Positions 9,691-20,879 are shown, counted from the stretch's first letter. The stretch: 64,000 nt of DNA from Paralithodes platypus (GCA_032716605.1 CM064552.1:5929069-5993068); one strand, 5' to 3'. Numbers and translations: made by a program. Notes: generated from the letters alone by a model not told the origin.

Positions 9691-10165
9691 CTAACCATAC
9701 CAAACCTAACCTAACCTAGGAAACAATGAACAGTATGGAATAACCTCAAGTGTTTTTCCCAAGTACACTACATCCCCCTGAATCCATTAGCAGCATCAGA
9801 ACCTAACCTTCCCTAACCGAACCTAAGCTAACCTAACAACAGTATAGGCTACCCATACAAATGTGGAAAATCCAAAATTACCCAAACATACAGTACAGTA
9901 GGGTCTCACATAAAACGAGTATATGGTCGATAAACGAGGTCGCTTTATGTGAACACGCTTTATGTGAAACACGTAACCTATGGGGAAAATGGATATTGGT
10001 CGATGGGTCACTTGTTTCCGTGTTTTTTTTTTTTTTTAATGCATACCAAAACATATATAAGTGATAAGTTATAAATAAAAATGATAAAATAGGCATATTG
10101 TAGCTTACCTTAAATCTAATGGGGATTATGTACAGGGGGCGAGGGGTTCCGAGGCATCTGGGAGG

Positions 10166-12271
10166 TCACTCATCGCCGTCGGAAGACGACGCCGTGTGAC
10201 CCAGAGCTCTGAGGGTGGCGAGTGAACGTGTGCCAGACATCTCCTGCACGTCCCTCATAAAGCCCTCAAACTCGTCATTTGAAGGGCCAGGCTGGGGCTC
10301 GTTTGATGGGCCAGGCTGGGGCTCGTTTGATGGGCCAGGCTGGGGCTCGTTTGATGGGCCAGGCTGGGGCTCGTCGGCAGGGGCAGGCTGTGGCGCATTG
10401 GCAGGGAGAATGTACCGAGTCATGAGGGTCTGCCTTCGCTCATTAACTCTCTGGTTGTGTTGGTCTGCGTAGCCACGAAAGAGAAATTTTAACTGTTGAC
10501 AGAATTCCTCCCTTTTAAAAGTGTTGGGTTCAAACTCAAGAATAAGCTCTTTTATGGACTCAGCCCCAGCCAAAAGTCTGCTCAGCCCCTGATTTGAAAT
10601 GGTCCCTTCCCTTTGCACTCGAACCTCAGCTAGCTGCCTGTTTTCCCCTAGCTCGTCCTCAATGTTTAATTCTGCTACAATCCCGTCAGGTAACTGTTCA
10701 TTACCTTCAGCATTAATCTCTAATATTTCCTCTGCTGTCACTTCATCAAACCCTGGGACCTGCCTTGCCACCTCCACTGTTAGGGCTACACTGTCCGCGA
10801 GTCGCTGAGCACCTGCCGTTCTGGTCACCAGGTGTGGAGTCAGTTTCTTCCACGACCTCTGAATCGTTGTATCATTAATATCTTTCCATGCCAAGAGGAG
10901 ATTATCAATAGCATCCTTGATGGTAAATTGTCTCCAAAATTGCTTAATTGTTATGGCATGTGGGTTGGGTGCTAGCAGGTAAGGGTCTGCAGGCTGAGCG
11001 GCAGGCTGAGCAGGCTGGGCAGCTGGATCTTCATCTTGTGGGATGGGAGGGTCTGCTTGTGGGATGGGAGGGTCTGCTTGTGGGATGGGAGGGTCTGCTT
11101 GTGGGATGGGAGGGGCTGCTTGTGGTATGGGAGGGGCTGCTTCTTCATGGTCTTCATCCTGGTCACTAACTTCATCGATAATTTGTTGGATTTCCACACC
11201 AGTTTCAGTCTCACTTCGCATACGAGCATACACTCTCATCTGATAAAATGTTTTAACGTTTGAAATGACTTCTTGATCAAGGGGCTGCATAACTGAAGTG
11301 GTGTTGGGAGGGAGAAAAACTACTTTAACATTAGGATGCATATCTATGAGGTGCAAAGGATGGGCCGGGCAGTTGTCCATTGTCAGTAACACCTTAAATG
11401 GAATACCCAGCTGCTGACATTTCCACTTAGCATCGGGAACAAACATCTTAAGAAGCCATTCTGCAGAAGTGTAGGAGTTCATCCACCCATTTTCTGTCTT
11501 CATCCAATAAACTGGAGCCTGTGCCATGTTAGAAAGGTGATTGTAACATCGTGGGTGTGCAGCAGTGTGGACTATCAAAGGTTTCATTTTGTTGGTACCG
11601 GTCAAGTTGCAGCAAAAAAGCACTGTGAAACGGCTTTTGTCGACTTTCCTCCCCCTAGCTTGCTTCATTGACTTGGACAAAAAGGTGGATTTAGGCATTT
11701 TCTTATATTGGACCCCAGCCTCATCCATGTTATAGATACAGTCAGGACTATACCCACCTTCTTCTATAATATTTTTGAGTACAGCTGGATAAGTATCAGC
11801 TGCGACTGTGTCTGCTGATGCAGATTCACCTGTAAACTTTATGTTCCTTATCTCTTTTCGCCCAAGAAACCTGTATAGCCAACCAGTGGACGCCTTGAAA
11901 GCACCAAGGGGACAACGCTCCTTCTGGCAAATTGTATGGTAAAACGTTTTTGCCATTTCCATGATTTGTTTTTTGTCTAATGCCACCCCTTCACTTTCCT
12001 TCCTAGTTAACCACACACTCAGATACCGTTCCATGTGGATCACTTTCTCATCGGGGGCTCTTTTCCTTGTGTCCAACTTAGATGTTCCATAGGCTTTAAT
12101 GGCCTTCAAAATGTCTTCTTTCCCTCTCCAAATTGTCCTCACCGAAGATTCACTTAGCCCTAATGCACGTCCAATGGCTGTATTTCCCTCTCCTTTCTGT
12201 TTTCTATCGATCACTTCCTTTTTTACATCATACGTGATCGACTTCCGCTTCCCTGACTCCCGTCGCGGCAT
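10166..12271 (-). CDS. Tigger-type (pogo superfamily) transposase, intact
   Basis: The 701-codon frame starts at the ATG 12271-12269 (MPRRESGKRKSITYDVKKEV); an upstream in-frame extension has only a TTG start. Residues 1-60 form a CENP-B/pogo N-terminal helix-turn-helix (NTAIGRALGLSESSVRTI). About 70-160 is the second HTH of the Tc5/CENP-B type (SEGVALDKKQIMEMAKTFY, GAFKASTGWLYRFLGR). The DDE_1 core follows, with the three expected acidic residues in YNMDEAGV, LTMDNCPAH and LPPNTTSVMQPLDQ. The C-terminal part is acidic and contains two tandem peptide repeats, ADPPIPQ (about 390-425) and EPQPGPSN (about 645-680). This is longer than typical Tigger transposases (about 500-600), mainly through those repeats. 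It should bind the terminal repeats and cut and paste the element in the nucleus. No stops or frameshifts. Confidence 0.92.
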   Translation of the reverse strand: MPRRESGKRKSITYDVKKEVIDRKQKGEGNTAIGRALGLSESSVRTIWRGKEDILKAIKAYGTSKLDTRKRAPDEKVIHMERYLSVWLTRKESEGVALDKKQIMEMAKTFYHTICQKERCPLGAFKASTGWLYRFLGRKEIRNIKFTGESASADTVAADTYPAVLKNIIEEGGYSPDCIYNMDEAGVQYKKMPKSTFLSKSMKQARGRKVDKSRFTVLFCCNLTGTNKMKPLIVHTAAHPRCYNHLSNMAQAPVYWMKTENGWMNSYTSAEWLLKMFVPDAKWKCQQLGIPFKVLLTMDNCPAHPLHLIDMHPNVKVVFLPPNTTSVMQPLDQEVISNVKTFYQMRVYARMRSETETGVEIQQIIDEVSDQDEDHEEAAPPIPQAAPPIPQADPPIPQADPPIPQADPPIPQDEDPAAQPAQPAAQPADPYLLAPNPHAITIKQFWRQFTIKDAIDNLLLAWKDINDTTIQRSWKKLTPHLVTRTAGAQRLADSVALTVEVARQVPGFDEVTAEEILEINAEGNEQLPDGIVAELNIEDELGENRQLAEVRVQREGTISNQGLSRLLAGAESIKELILEFEPNTFKREEFCQQLKFLFRGYADQHNQRVNERRQTLMTRYILPANAPQPAPADEPQPGPSNEPQPGPSNEPQPGPSNEPQPGPSNDEFEGFMRDVQEMSGTRSLATLRALGHTASSSDGDE
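10275..10372. repeat. Coding minisatellite in the Tigger transposase (EPQPGPSN units)
   Basis: Four near-identical 24-bp units (GGCCAGGCTGGGGCTCGTTT on the plus strand) encode EPQPGPSN on the minus strand. The period is a multiple of three, so the frame is kept. Confidence 0.85.
11035..11145. repeat. Coding minisatellite in the Tigger transposase (ADPPIPQ units)
   Basis: Five 21-bp units (plus strand GGGATGGGAGGGTCTGCTTG) encode ADPPIPQ or AAPPIPQ on the minus strand. The array is nearly identical between units, suggesting recent expansion. Confidence 0.85.
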
Positions 12272-12624
12272 TTTGGTGGTCCGACACAGGTATAGTTCAC
12301 CCAAAACGTATGTTACCGTCAGAAGCGAACGCGCGGAAAGGTCACTGAGGCAAAAAATATGGCCGACTGGCTCCCTCCACCCTCCCCGTCAAGGACTCAA
12401 ACGCCAGTGACGTCACAATGCGCACCTACGTCACGGCCAATCACGCTTTGTACGATATTCCGGCGCGCTAATTGAAAACTCCTCGGATTTGCCCCACTTT
12501 GGCGGCAGACTCGTTTTATGTGATCACATTCGTTCTGATCGAAAATTAAATATTAATATTTTAGGTCGCTCGTTTTAATCGAGACTCGTTTTATGCGAAC
12601 ACGTTTTATGCGGGACCCTACTGT

Positions 12625-12675
12625 ACATACATACAAGTTTAAAGACCAAAACGTTCTTTAAACTTGTATGTATGT
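12625..12675. repeat. Perfect 21-bp-arm hairpin beside the Tigger right end
   Basis: ACATACATACAAGTTTAAAG extended by one base (12625-12645) is the exact inverse of 12655-12675, with a 9-base loop. A related half (ACATACACAAATTTAAAGAC) occurs near 16311. Confidence 0.85.
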
Positions 12676-13257
12676 AGGAGAGAATGTGGTTACAGTCTAA
12701 CGTCTTAAATGACGGCTTTTTAGGCGACCCTGTCAAGGGCTGCCTCTGTTGTCAAGTTCTATATTTTGAGATCAGATCGGAGTACCTGATCCCACTTCAT
12801 TCTAGGTCTACCCTTACGCGCAGCTCCCCTCAAGTTCACAGTCCGGCATTTCTTCACCCAGCACTATGTCAAAGAAAAATGTACCGAAAAATGAACAAAG
12901 GGGGGTCTTGGGGGTATTTTTTAAAAGCATGATGAAGGTCTAAAAAGAATACTAATGCAATAAATAAAAACATACATAAATAAACATACACACAAACACC
13001 TCCCTTTAAATCTGGCCAGCAAAATACACAGCTCTGTATGTACATTTATTGTTTTATGAGTAATTTATCTACAAATGTATAAATTTAACCTAGAAATATA
13101 CCAACATTTCAACAGGGGAAAAATGTGATGCCCACTAGGAAAATATAGGTATTGGTAGACCCCATGGAGATTGGGATTGGTACTCAAGAGCATTTACAGC
13201 ATCTTATCTCGCTCAGACTGTCGTATCCAAAAAGCCGATACCGTAACTCAAGCGCCA
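12676..13257. other. Spacer without recognised genes
   Basis: AT-rich sequence with short open frames only. A fragment with GGGGGTCTTGGGG and AAAAATGTACCGAAAAATG near 12875-12915 resembles the interior of family D MITEs. Confidence 0.4.
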
Positions 13258-13473
13258 TTAACCCCTTCTGTACCAGCGATCTCTTTTGAATTTCATTATA
13301 GCTACATTTAGACGGTTTTATGTAGCTTAGGAAGGATCTGTGGTAACTAAATGGGTAAATTGAGATAGTTTGTAGCCTCTTAATTGCTACACGTCCGTCC
13401 TATGCTGAATATAGTTGTCTAATAATTGACGGAATGTATTGAAAAGAACGTTACCGGCAGTGAAAGGGTCAAT
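13258..13473. mobile_element. Family A palindromic MITE
   Basis: It begins TTAACCCCTTCTGTACCAGC and ends ACCGGCAGTGAAAGGGTCAA. The inverted arms include AGCTTAGGAAGGATCTGTGG on the left. Confidence 0.7.
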
Positions 13474-13495
13474 GCTTGAAAAAATGCCATAAATA

Positions 13496-13762
13496 GGTGT
13501 AATAACTTATGATAGGCTAGATATCCTAAGTACGAGTAAGTTACGACGTTGTAAACAAAAAAATATACTGTGAATTCATTGGTTTGTCATGCCTCTTACT
13601 TCATGTAAACTTACGGAATCTATGACTATCCCGACTAACATGTCATAAGTTACGGTGAGGTGAAAGACCCAACAAACCAATGAATAAACAAGCCTTCCCT
13701 TTATTACAACGTCGTAACTTCCTCGGACTCAGGAAATATTGGCTATCATAAGTTATAATACC
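13496..13762. mobile_element. Palindromic MITE with 55-60 bp inverted termini
   Basis: The left terminus GGTGTAATAACTTATGATAG is matched by the inverted right terminus GGTATTATAACTTATGATAG. Both continue inward through GAGTAAGTTACGACGTTGTAA or its counterpart. The interior also shows GGTTTGTCAT/CATGTCATAAG pairing. Only one copy was seen in the window. Confidence 0.75.
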
Positions 13763-13778
13763 AAGTTCAGATTTTAGA

Positions 13779-13866
13779 CACATAGCGATTTTGATAAGTT
13801 CTCTTGCCTTTATAATGTGTCGTCCCAGTTTTGGTTTGTTTATTTTGCAAGTTTTATAATATAATT
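13779..13866 (+). repeat. Family E retroposon, 5'-truncated
   Basis: It contains ATAGCGATTTTGATAAGTTC and ends GTTTATTTTGCAAGTTTTAT. The 3' end is common to all family E copies while the 5' end varies. Confidence 0.65.
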
Positions 13867-14041
13867 AGTTCGTAGTGATAATGGCGCTAGAATACCGATG
13901 TTGACATTTAGGAAAAGGCGATAAGAGGGAGATAATGTGCCATAAATGTTCTGAGTACCCGGGCCCTGAACACTTGCAGCAGGTGACGGTCCTAGATTGA
14001 TTATATTATAGCTACCTCCACAGGATTCCTTTCATAGTTGA

Positions 14042-14203
14042 CTTAACCACATGCAGAATATATTAGTCTGGTAGTAGCTAACAGTAAAAATATAGGAATA
14101 AATACCAATATTCGATTAACCACATGCAGAATACAGTATATGAGTCTGATAGTACAGTAACTACCGCTAAAAATATACAGTAGGAGTAAATTATCAATAT
14201 TCC
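14042..14203. repeat. Two-copy tandem repeat
   Basis: TTAACCACATGCAGAATA begins both units (14043 and 14118). Both continue through GAGTCTG/TAGTCTGGTAGTA and AAAAATATA to CAATATTC. The second unit has small insertions containing ACAGTA. Confidence 0.75.
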
Positions 14204-14389
14204 CAACATATGATTGTATTTGGCTAAGAAAAAACCTATAGGAATCAAAGGATTAAGACTATTATCTCTATTAACCTTCTCAATCAAACATACCCTTCTT
14301 AGGTTACCGGGTACATATAAAAATTGAGGTAGCTACAATATCACAAAAACATTATCACCTGGTGCAAATTGTTAACCTTTCAGCATACC

Positions 14390-14812
14390 ATGGCACGTTT
14401 TCCAGCTATCATTAGGTATTATTTCATCTTGCAAAGGACCTCTAGGAATCAGAAGGGTAAACAGTCTCAATTATTCCTCTAAATCCTACCGGGCCTTCCA
14501 AATGTTTCAGCTTACAAAGAATCTCTGGGAATTAACACAGTAAACACTGTCTCAATTAACCCTTTGAATTCAATACGGCCTCCCAAAGAATGTTTCGGAA
14601 ATAACATGGTAAACAATGTCTCAATTAACACACTGAATCCAATACAGCCTCCCAAAGAATCACTAGGAATGAACAATGTAAATACAGTCTCAATTCACCC
14701 TTTGAATCCTATACGGCCTTCCAAATCTGAATGAAATTGCCTAATGATAGCCAGAATATAGAATAATGACTAAATTAAATATGTCAAGGTATTCTGAAGG
14801 GGTTATAATCCC
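14390..14812. mobile_element. Family A MITE with tandemly expanded loop
   Basis: Terminal-type sequence (CATGGCACGTTTTCCAGCTAT on the left, CTAATGATAGCCAGAATA then GAAGGGGTTATAA on the right) brackets about four 60-75-bp units. Each unit carries a variant of AAAGAATC, GGAATTAACA, GTAAACA, GTCTCAATTAAC and GAATCCTATACGGCCT. Expansion of the loop by tandem duplication is unusual for the family. Confidence 0.6.
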
Positions 14813-14954
14813 CAGAGTGTGGAGTTCCCTGGAGCTGCTCTTGTTTGTCCTGCACCGAAACACCAAATTAGTGGCCAAGATTTGCTAATAAACCGGTTAA
14901 AATTTCCTGATGCACTAAGCCTTGGGTCTCATAACTGAACGGGAATAAATACAA

Positions 14955-15168
14955 CAAATCCATGCACTCTCTGCTCAAGAGCTGGGCTAGGGTGGATGCC
15001 CTGATGTTTCAGGGACTTGTGGAGAGTTCCCACAGATTGCAAGACCACATCATTGTCGTCTGCCAATAACGCACACTGGCTGGCCCGAGCCTTGAACCCT
15101 CGACCTCTCGGTGTGCAGGCGAGTGCTCTACCAACTGCGCTATGGCCTGTGGCGGAGGCCATAAGTAA
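14955..15168 (-). repeat. tRNA-derived SINE (family S), minus orientation
   Basis: On the minus strand GCCATAGCGCAGTTGGTAGA GC is box-A-like, and GGTTCAAGGCTCGGGCCAGC carries a box-B-like core. The body (TCTTGCAATCTGTGGGAACT, GGCATCCACCCTAGCCCAGC) matches copies at 22515-22740, 24749-24979 and 28388-28625. Confidence 0.8.
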
Positions 15169-15944
15169 ATTATGTATCAAGGTGCATAAAGTTACAAAGG
15201 AGTCCAGTATAGTATTCAATGGAGTAAAATTTGCAAATAAATCAGCCACAAATTCCAGATACCTATGGATATCTGTATATTCTTCTGGGCAAAAGACTTG
15301 ATAAAATAAAACATAGGCAAAACACTGTTCCATGATCCTCCAAAGCTGGGCCACCTTATCCATGATTGCTTGTTGCACTACAATGGGTAAAAATCCCTGA
15401 GGTTTCTCGAGGGTATAATTTCAATGCTTATGTTGCAGCTGACTAGGATAAACTAGGAAAGCATCCCTATCATAGTAAAAATACAAAACAATTAAATCAA
15501 GACCAAAGCATGTGCATCAGTTGTAAATTGATAACGGTACTGTATCTAAATGAACATGTACCACAATTTCAAAGTTCATGATTAGGATAAATATACGTAA
15601 AGAGATATTCGATCACGGGCAAGAACCAGGACGGAAAGCATTTGGTCTTGGTCTTGTGGTGAAGGGCAGTGAAAGCGAAAAAGCCCTATGAACCCTGCCA
15701 AATAATATCAAGAAGAGCCGGCTGGACGGAGGGTGAGGCGACAAGAGTAGTTCACAGAGTCCCGCTAGAGGGGGTGTTGCAGCCGTTGTCTTAAACACGG
15801 GAAGTGCCTCATTCACCCAGCTCAAAATAATACATATACAGTATATATAAATAAATAAATGAATAAGTAAATAAATATAAACAAATAAATAAATAAATAC
15901 ATGAATCAATAAAAGGGTTTAGTGAGTCCCTTCCCAATGCTTAA
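15169..15944. other. Spacer without recognised genes
   Basis: There are AT-rich segments and an (AAATA)n-like stretch at 15845-15905. A GC-richer block at about 15610-15810 has no frame with a recognisable domain. Confidence 0.4.
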
Positions 15945-16400
15945 CCCTTACAATCAGATGACGCAATTTTTTTTGTATGCAATATTCTAATTACTGCCAG
16001 AAAGTTTTATTCAGCTTAGGAAAATCAGCTATCAATGAATTGGTTAACATGACCCACCATTAACCATTGTCTATAAGCAAAGTTATTCCTAAGCTGAATA
16101 GAATCATCTGTGGTTGGTAAAAAACATTATAGTCATCATCAGAGTGCAGGAGTTAACCTGTAGAAGATACGATGACGCATTTCTTTTCTGTTTTATGGCT
16201 ATCTTTAGATGATGTTATTCATACAGTATTAGGAAGGTATATAGAAGTCAGAGGGTTAATTGAGGTAATATTTACACTTTTTCCTTCCCACAGATCCTTC
16301 CTTAGCATACATACACAAATTTAAAGACCGAGTATTCCACACAAAGCGTGGTTCCGGTCTCAGTATATAAATCGTCTAGTGATAACCAGAAAAAACTGTG
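15945..16400. mobile_element. Two adjacent family A MITEs, diverged
   Basis: The first (15945-16160) pairs TTTTATTCAGCTTAGG with CCTAAGCTGAATAGAATCAT. The second (16155-16400) is interrupted near 16307-16365 by sequence including a half of the hairpin seen at 12625. Both retain GATGACGCA-type ends in place of GACGTC. Confidence 0.5.
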
Positions 16401-16827
16401 TCAAAATTCGTCATAATCTTCGAAAGGTTAGGACTCTGGCCCGCTGACCCTTCAAGATACACAGAGGACAACTTCTCCCCATGGGGTCATTCTGACTCTC
16501 GGTATTTCAGACCCTGCACTTCCAAACAGCATGACCGATATATGGACATTATTCGCTCTCCAAATGACAGAAATGAAAGACTGAGGTAAGTCATACTTTC
16601 ACAATTTTCTCTTTTTTTAGACAGCGTTTGCACCAATTAGTTTGATAGTGAGGAGTATTACTGTGAGTTAATCTAAATTCAATTAGAAAACACTGGTATG
16701 CAACACCAATATATAAAATTAATAGTGATACTGGTATGAGCTAACAAGGGTACAGTAATAGTATTTTATGCAGGTAGAGTCCCACAGAATGACATCATTG
16801 TAAACATTTGTCTGGTCTGTTAAGCCA

Positions 16828-17090
16828 GTGTCACACAAGCGCTTTTACCAGAAATGTTATGGCGAGCAAGTTTTTTCTCATAATACTTTGAGGCTCTTTC
16901 ACATTGAAATCGGAAACTAGACTGAAGGTAGATTATGTTACGTGGCTGATTTCTGATGAAACTTAAATTTTGAAGATGCCAGACTACAATTGCCCATAAA
17001 AATAGACTGAAAAAGAGCTCATGTGACTCCACCTTTATCTTAGATGATCTCCAGTGATGTGACTGATAATTAACAGGTGACATATATTGG
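16828..17090. mobile_element. Family H repeat
   Basis: It starts CCAGTGTCACACAAGCGCTT and continues GAGCAAGTTTTTTCTCATAA, matching the copy at 25629-26170. The right end is less clear. Confidence 0.45.
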
Positions 17091-17622
17091 CAGTTGGTTG
17101 CTATTGGGTCAAGAACAAACTCTATATATAAAGTAATGCATTGTTCATCATGATTATATACAGACAGTATTTATAAAGCAAATACATACTGTTAGTTCAA
17201 ATTGTAATTTGATGTTTTGTAAATTATATAAATCAAAACACCAATTTGCATTCTAATGTCACTAACTCGGGAGATAGTAAATAAATAGTTACCCTACTCT
17301 ATTTCTTAAGTAAATAAATAATTAAACTTTAAATGAAGCTTTGGATATGAATTCAACAATACCACTGATTGTATTGATGAAATAGCTGCAAATATCTATG
17401 TTTTTATCTTGCTAAGGCTTAAATTAACAGTTTTAACAATAACCTTTATAAATATGTGCAGCCCAAAAGCAACCTAACTGAAGGAGCTCATTGAGTGCAT
17501 TTTCCTTTAACCAAACAAACCAAATAATCCAAAGATAGGATTCTGTCTCACTTCCGCAAGTACTGTATACAACTTGGAAGATATTCATGATGTATCGTCC
17601 AGCGAGATATTAGCTATATTGG
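17091..17622. other. AT-rich spacer
   Basis: Nothing beyond short open frames and AT-rich sequence was recognised. Confidence 0.45.
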
Positions 17623-17836
17623 CTATACCCTGTTCCAAGTAAGTAGTCCAAATATCTTTTACATTTACCACTAAACTCACAATCGACTAGAGTAATCGAG
17701 CTAATATTTCTACCATTTGGGACGGGTCAGCCAGGGAATGGGTGTGAAAATTTACAGCCCATATGCTCCAGCCCTTTTTGAGTGACTGAGGTTAGGGTTC
17801 ACGATTTACGGCCTACCTATTTGGAACAAGGTATAG
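17623..17836. mobile_element. Family C palindromic MITE (214 bp)
   Basis: The left end CTATACCCTGTTCCAAGTAA is matched inverted at the right by CTATACCTTGTTCCAAATAG. The interior has ATATTTCTACCATTTGGG, GTCAGCCAGGGAATGGGTGT and CAGCCCTTTTTGAGT, shared with 55445-55663, 35925-36140 and 62675-62868. Confidence 0.75.
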
Positions 17837-18051
17837 GTTGGCCAAAGGAAAATGTGCTCAAACTGAAAAGGATGGATTATGGAATGGTCACAGTATTCAA
17901 ACCTTTCGGAAAATTTAAATGGCATCCTCTACCAGTCGGTATATTCTACATAATCAGTAATGTTTAATGGAATGTTGTGGTAGTAAATTTACCACGTGGA
18001 CACAATGAGTTCAGTTTGGTATATGGGATGGAATCTGTTGAGAACAAAATA

Positions 18052-18259
18052 ATCAACTCAGTATTCACGGCTGCACTTCTTCCTTTTATTTTGGCTATCA
18101 ATAGACAATTTTATCAAATTAGGAAGGAACGTTAGGAGTCAGAGGCTTAATTAACAGTTTTTACCCCATTGTTTCCCAAAGATCATTCCTATATTGCATA
18201 AAATTGTCTAATGATAGCCAGAATACTGTCACAATGCATTCCTAATCCTCAAGAGGTTA
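18052..18259. mobile_element. Family A palindromic MITE
   Basis: The arms pair ATTAGGAAGGAACGTTAGGA with ATCATTCCTATATTGCATAA. TTGGCTATCAATAGACAATT pairs with AATTGTCTAATGATAGCCAG. Confidence 0.65.
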
Positions 18260-18307
18260 ACCATATCTGCAAGCATTACACAATACAATACAGTACACTG
18301 AAAACAT

Positions 18308-18640
18308 TAAGGGGAGATGGGTAATTTTTATAAATCCCCTTCTCCCACTTGTTTAGCCCCATTACTTTTCAGAATTTAAGATATTTGCCTCATTAGTTTG
18401 TCAATTTTAAGACCTTCCGCCCCATTTCCTTGTCAATATTAAGACCTTTCGTGCTTTTTAGGTGTCAATTTTTTTCCTGGCGATCAAAAGTGAGCCAGTA
18501 ATTTTGGAAGAACCGGCCATTTTTCTACCGAAAAATGTACACATTACTCTAGAAGAGGGATCTAATGGATGTTTTTTTAAGTCTAGGGAGGAAACTAGAA
18601 AAATAGTTAATAAATTAAAACAAAAATAGACCAAAAAGTG
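18308..18640. mobile_element. Family D (subtype 1) MITE, right end lost
   Basis: It opens TTAAGGGGAGATGGGTAATT. It contains GACCTTTCGTGCTTTTTAGG, TTTTTTTCCTGGCGATC and CTAGGGAGGAAACTAGAAAA, which all recur at 21430, 25790 (inverted), 40204 and 58789 (inverted). Confidence 0.65.
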
Positions 18641-20879
18641 AACCATAACATAACATAAGATATACAGGGGGAGTTGGAAGTAAAGCTTTATCATCTAATC
18701 AATTATCAAAACAACATATTGGTATCATTTTGGCATCTAATATTGCTGAGTTTCTGGTCAAATCTAAGAGTAATATATTCAATCTTATCGAATAATAATA
18801 AATAACTTTTTTAACAGGTCAATTAAAATAAAGTCATAAACCTACCCATATGGACAAAAGCACAATTGAAAATTTTCTCCATATGGGTACCGTATCGTTT
18901 GTTTGTTTTGCAAGCTGTACTTTTTATTTTATATGACGATTCTTGCCACAAAAATAATATTTGAATTAAACAGAGATGCAACAAGTATAAACACCACAAG
19001 GTCCTGGACAAATTAGGGCCAGTATTTGTATTCTGTTGTGGAGGGAAGGTAATTTTTGGCATGTTCAGTTACGTTCATTAATTCTGTACATTATAAAGCC
19101 TCGAAAAATTTAAAGGAACCTTCGAAGTACAGATAGTAAGTATGTACTGTATATACTCAGGCACATCCCCATAGTTGGGGGTGGCCAACTCGAGACAGAA
19201 CTCGAACAGAAGCAACAAAATATATATTCACACACGTCTAGGTTGCCCAGGAGAATACCCAGAGACCAATGATCACTAGGGGCCTCCAGCAACCCCCAGG
19301 TCCTAAACCTCTCTGAGAGGTTCCGGTCTCAGCAGGCAAACACGCAGCGGAGCACACCATAATGCTCGCCCACAAATATTAGGCAAACAATTAGTAAGAA
19401 GATTCAATTCAACCCAAGACAGCTTTGAAAGTACTGTATATGTATCAGCTATATTGACCGTGACTAAACTTGTTACACAAGTTTGGTCGTTCATTTACGG
19501 TTACCCACACAGTCAACTGTTAGACAAACACAATAAATTTGCTTCTACCTGTTTTCTCTGTTTATCTTGACCAGGCAAGAAATGTCATCCCCTAATATCC
19601 AATTTTCTGACATTTGAATTGCATAATATGCACATAATGCATTTGCATTAAAAAATACCGGTACTCGTGCACAATTCTGGACAACAGTCTCTCAATTCGG
19701 TTGGCAAATGATGATGATATGATAAACATACAAGAAAAACTATCCTATCTAATTATTACTGGATGCTTTGATCCCCGAGGGGGTGTCCACAAATGAATCG
19801 CCTCCACGTTCCTCTGTCATCTGTTAAGTCAGTGAACCTACTCCCGCACAAAACCACTCATATATCTATAAACTCCATCGTTCTATCTCATTCTCATGAT
19901 AATATAAATTTGGTAGCCTGATTATCCCTTGCTTCGTGACAATTGGGCTACCAAATAAATATGATAAGAACACAAGAAAGAGAGACAGGCCATTGAAATG
20001 TGTTAGCTAGAATGTCTAATGCTAAGACAACTGGGGGTACTAAATATACATCATTACTGGGTATATGCCTGGTCTCTCTTTTCTGAATGTTTATCTTAGC
20101 ATTTGCCAACACAGTCCAGATCTGTACACCTCACCAATAGAGTTGAGGTTAGAGTGATGACCCAATTAACGGCTTCAGCAGTAATGCCACGGGGGTTCTT
20201 TGGAATGAGAAGAGTATTTGGCAGGAGGATATCTGGAATGGACTTGTAGCAGTAAGTCATATTAGCTGCACAGTGTCATAAATGCTAAATGGTGTCAATT
20301 AGGTTATTTTCTGGCTATACAAAGGTTTAGCTTAGTTTCTCATTACATACTGTACATTGTAACGGCTCAGAAAGTTCTGCAGTTGGAGCGTAACACAATA
20401 AAGTCCCGCCACAACACTGCCCAATCATGACATCACGTGTGGCTCATGTTGCGGCTAATTTTCTGGCTAATGCTATACTATTTAGTTTAGTTTAAGAAGG
20501 ATGTGTGGCAGTCAGAAGATTAACTGAGATAGATCCTACAGCAACTTATGCCCAATGTTAAGCATTACTGTATGGAAAGGGGTACAGTACACAAGAAATG
20601 TGTCGAATAAATTTACCTGCTTCACCTGCAAGTAAATGACTTGGATTGCAAATGTCTACCTGTTGGGAAGAGAATAAATAACGTGTCAGCTAATTAATAA
20701 GTGCCCTTAAATAATAAAATGCCTGCACTGTTAATAATTAACAAGTAAAATATATCAACGCCATTCACCTAATCATAAATATCTTTATATTGTATGAGGA
20801 ATGTCAACAAACTGGACACAGAACAAGTACCCAGTTGTAAAATGCAGCAAATGTCAGCAAAACCTATATGGAGCCAATA
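18641..20879. other. Spacer with repeat fragments
   Basis: It includes a family K fragment (about 19140-19330) and a short minus-strand LINE family L 3' fragment (about 19760-19850, GATCCCCGAGGGGGTGTCC). The rest is AT-rich unique-looking sequence. No exon or RNA gene was recognised. Confidence 0.45.

Larger units (their letters stand above)
9896..12623 (-). mobile_element. Complete Tigger/pogo-type DNA transposon (2.73 kb)
   Basis: The left end reads CAGTAGGGTCTCACATAAAA and the inverted right end CAGTAGGGTCCCGCATAAAA. TA flanks both (9894-9895, 12624-12625). Subterminal sequence repeats CGTTTTATGNGAACACG-like blocks several times on both sides (about 9915-9980 and 12510-12615), possible transposase binding sites. 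The single open transposase gene lies between. Ends, target duplication and coding frame are all preserved, so the copy looks young. Confidence 0.92.

Noticed and set aside
16398..16589. Short exon ending AGACTGAG|GTAAGTC
   Set aside because: It begins inside a family A MITE right arm and the 63-residue product shows no domain; one donor alone is weak support.
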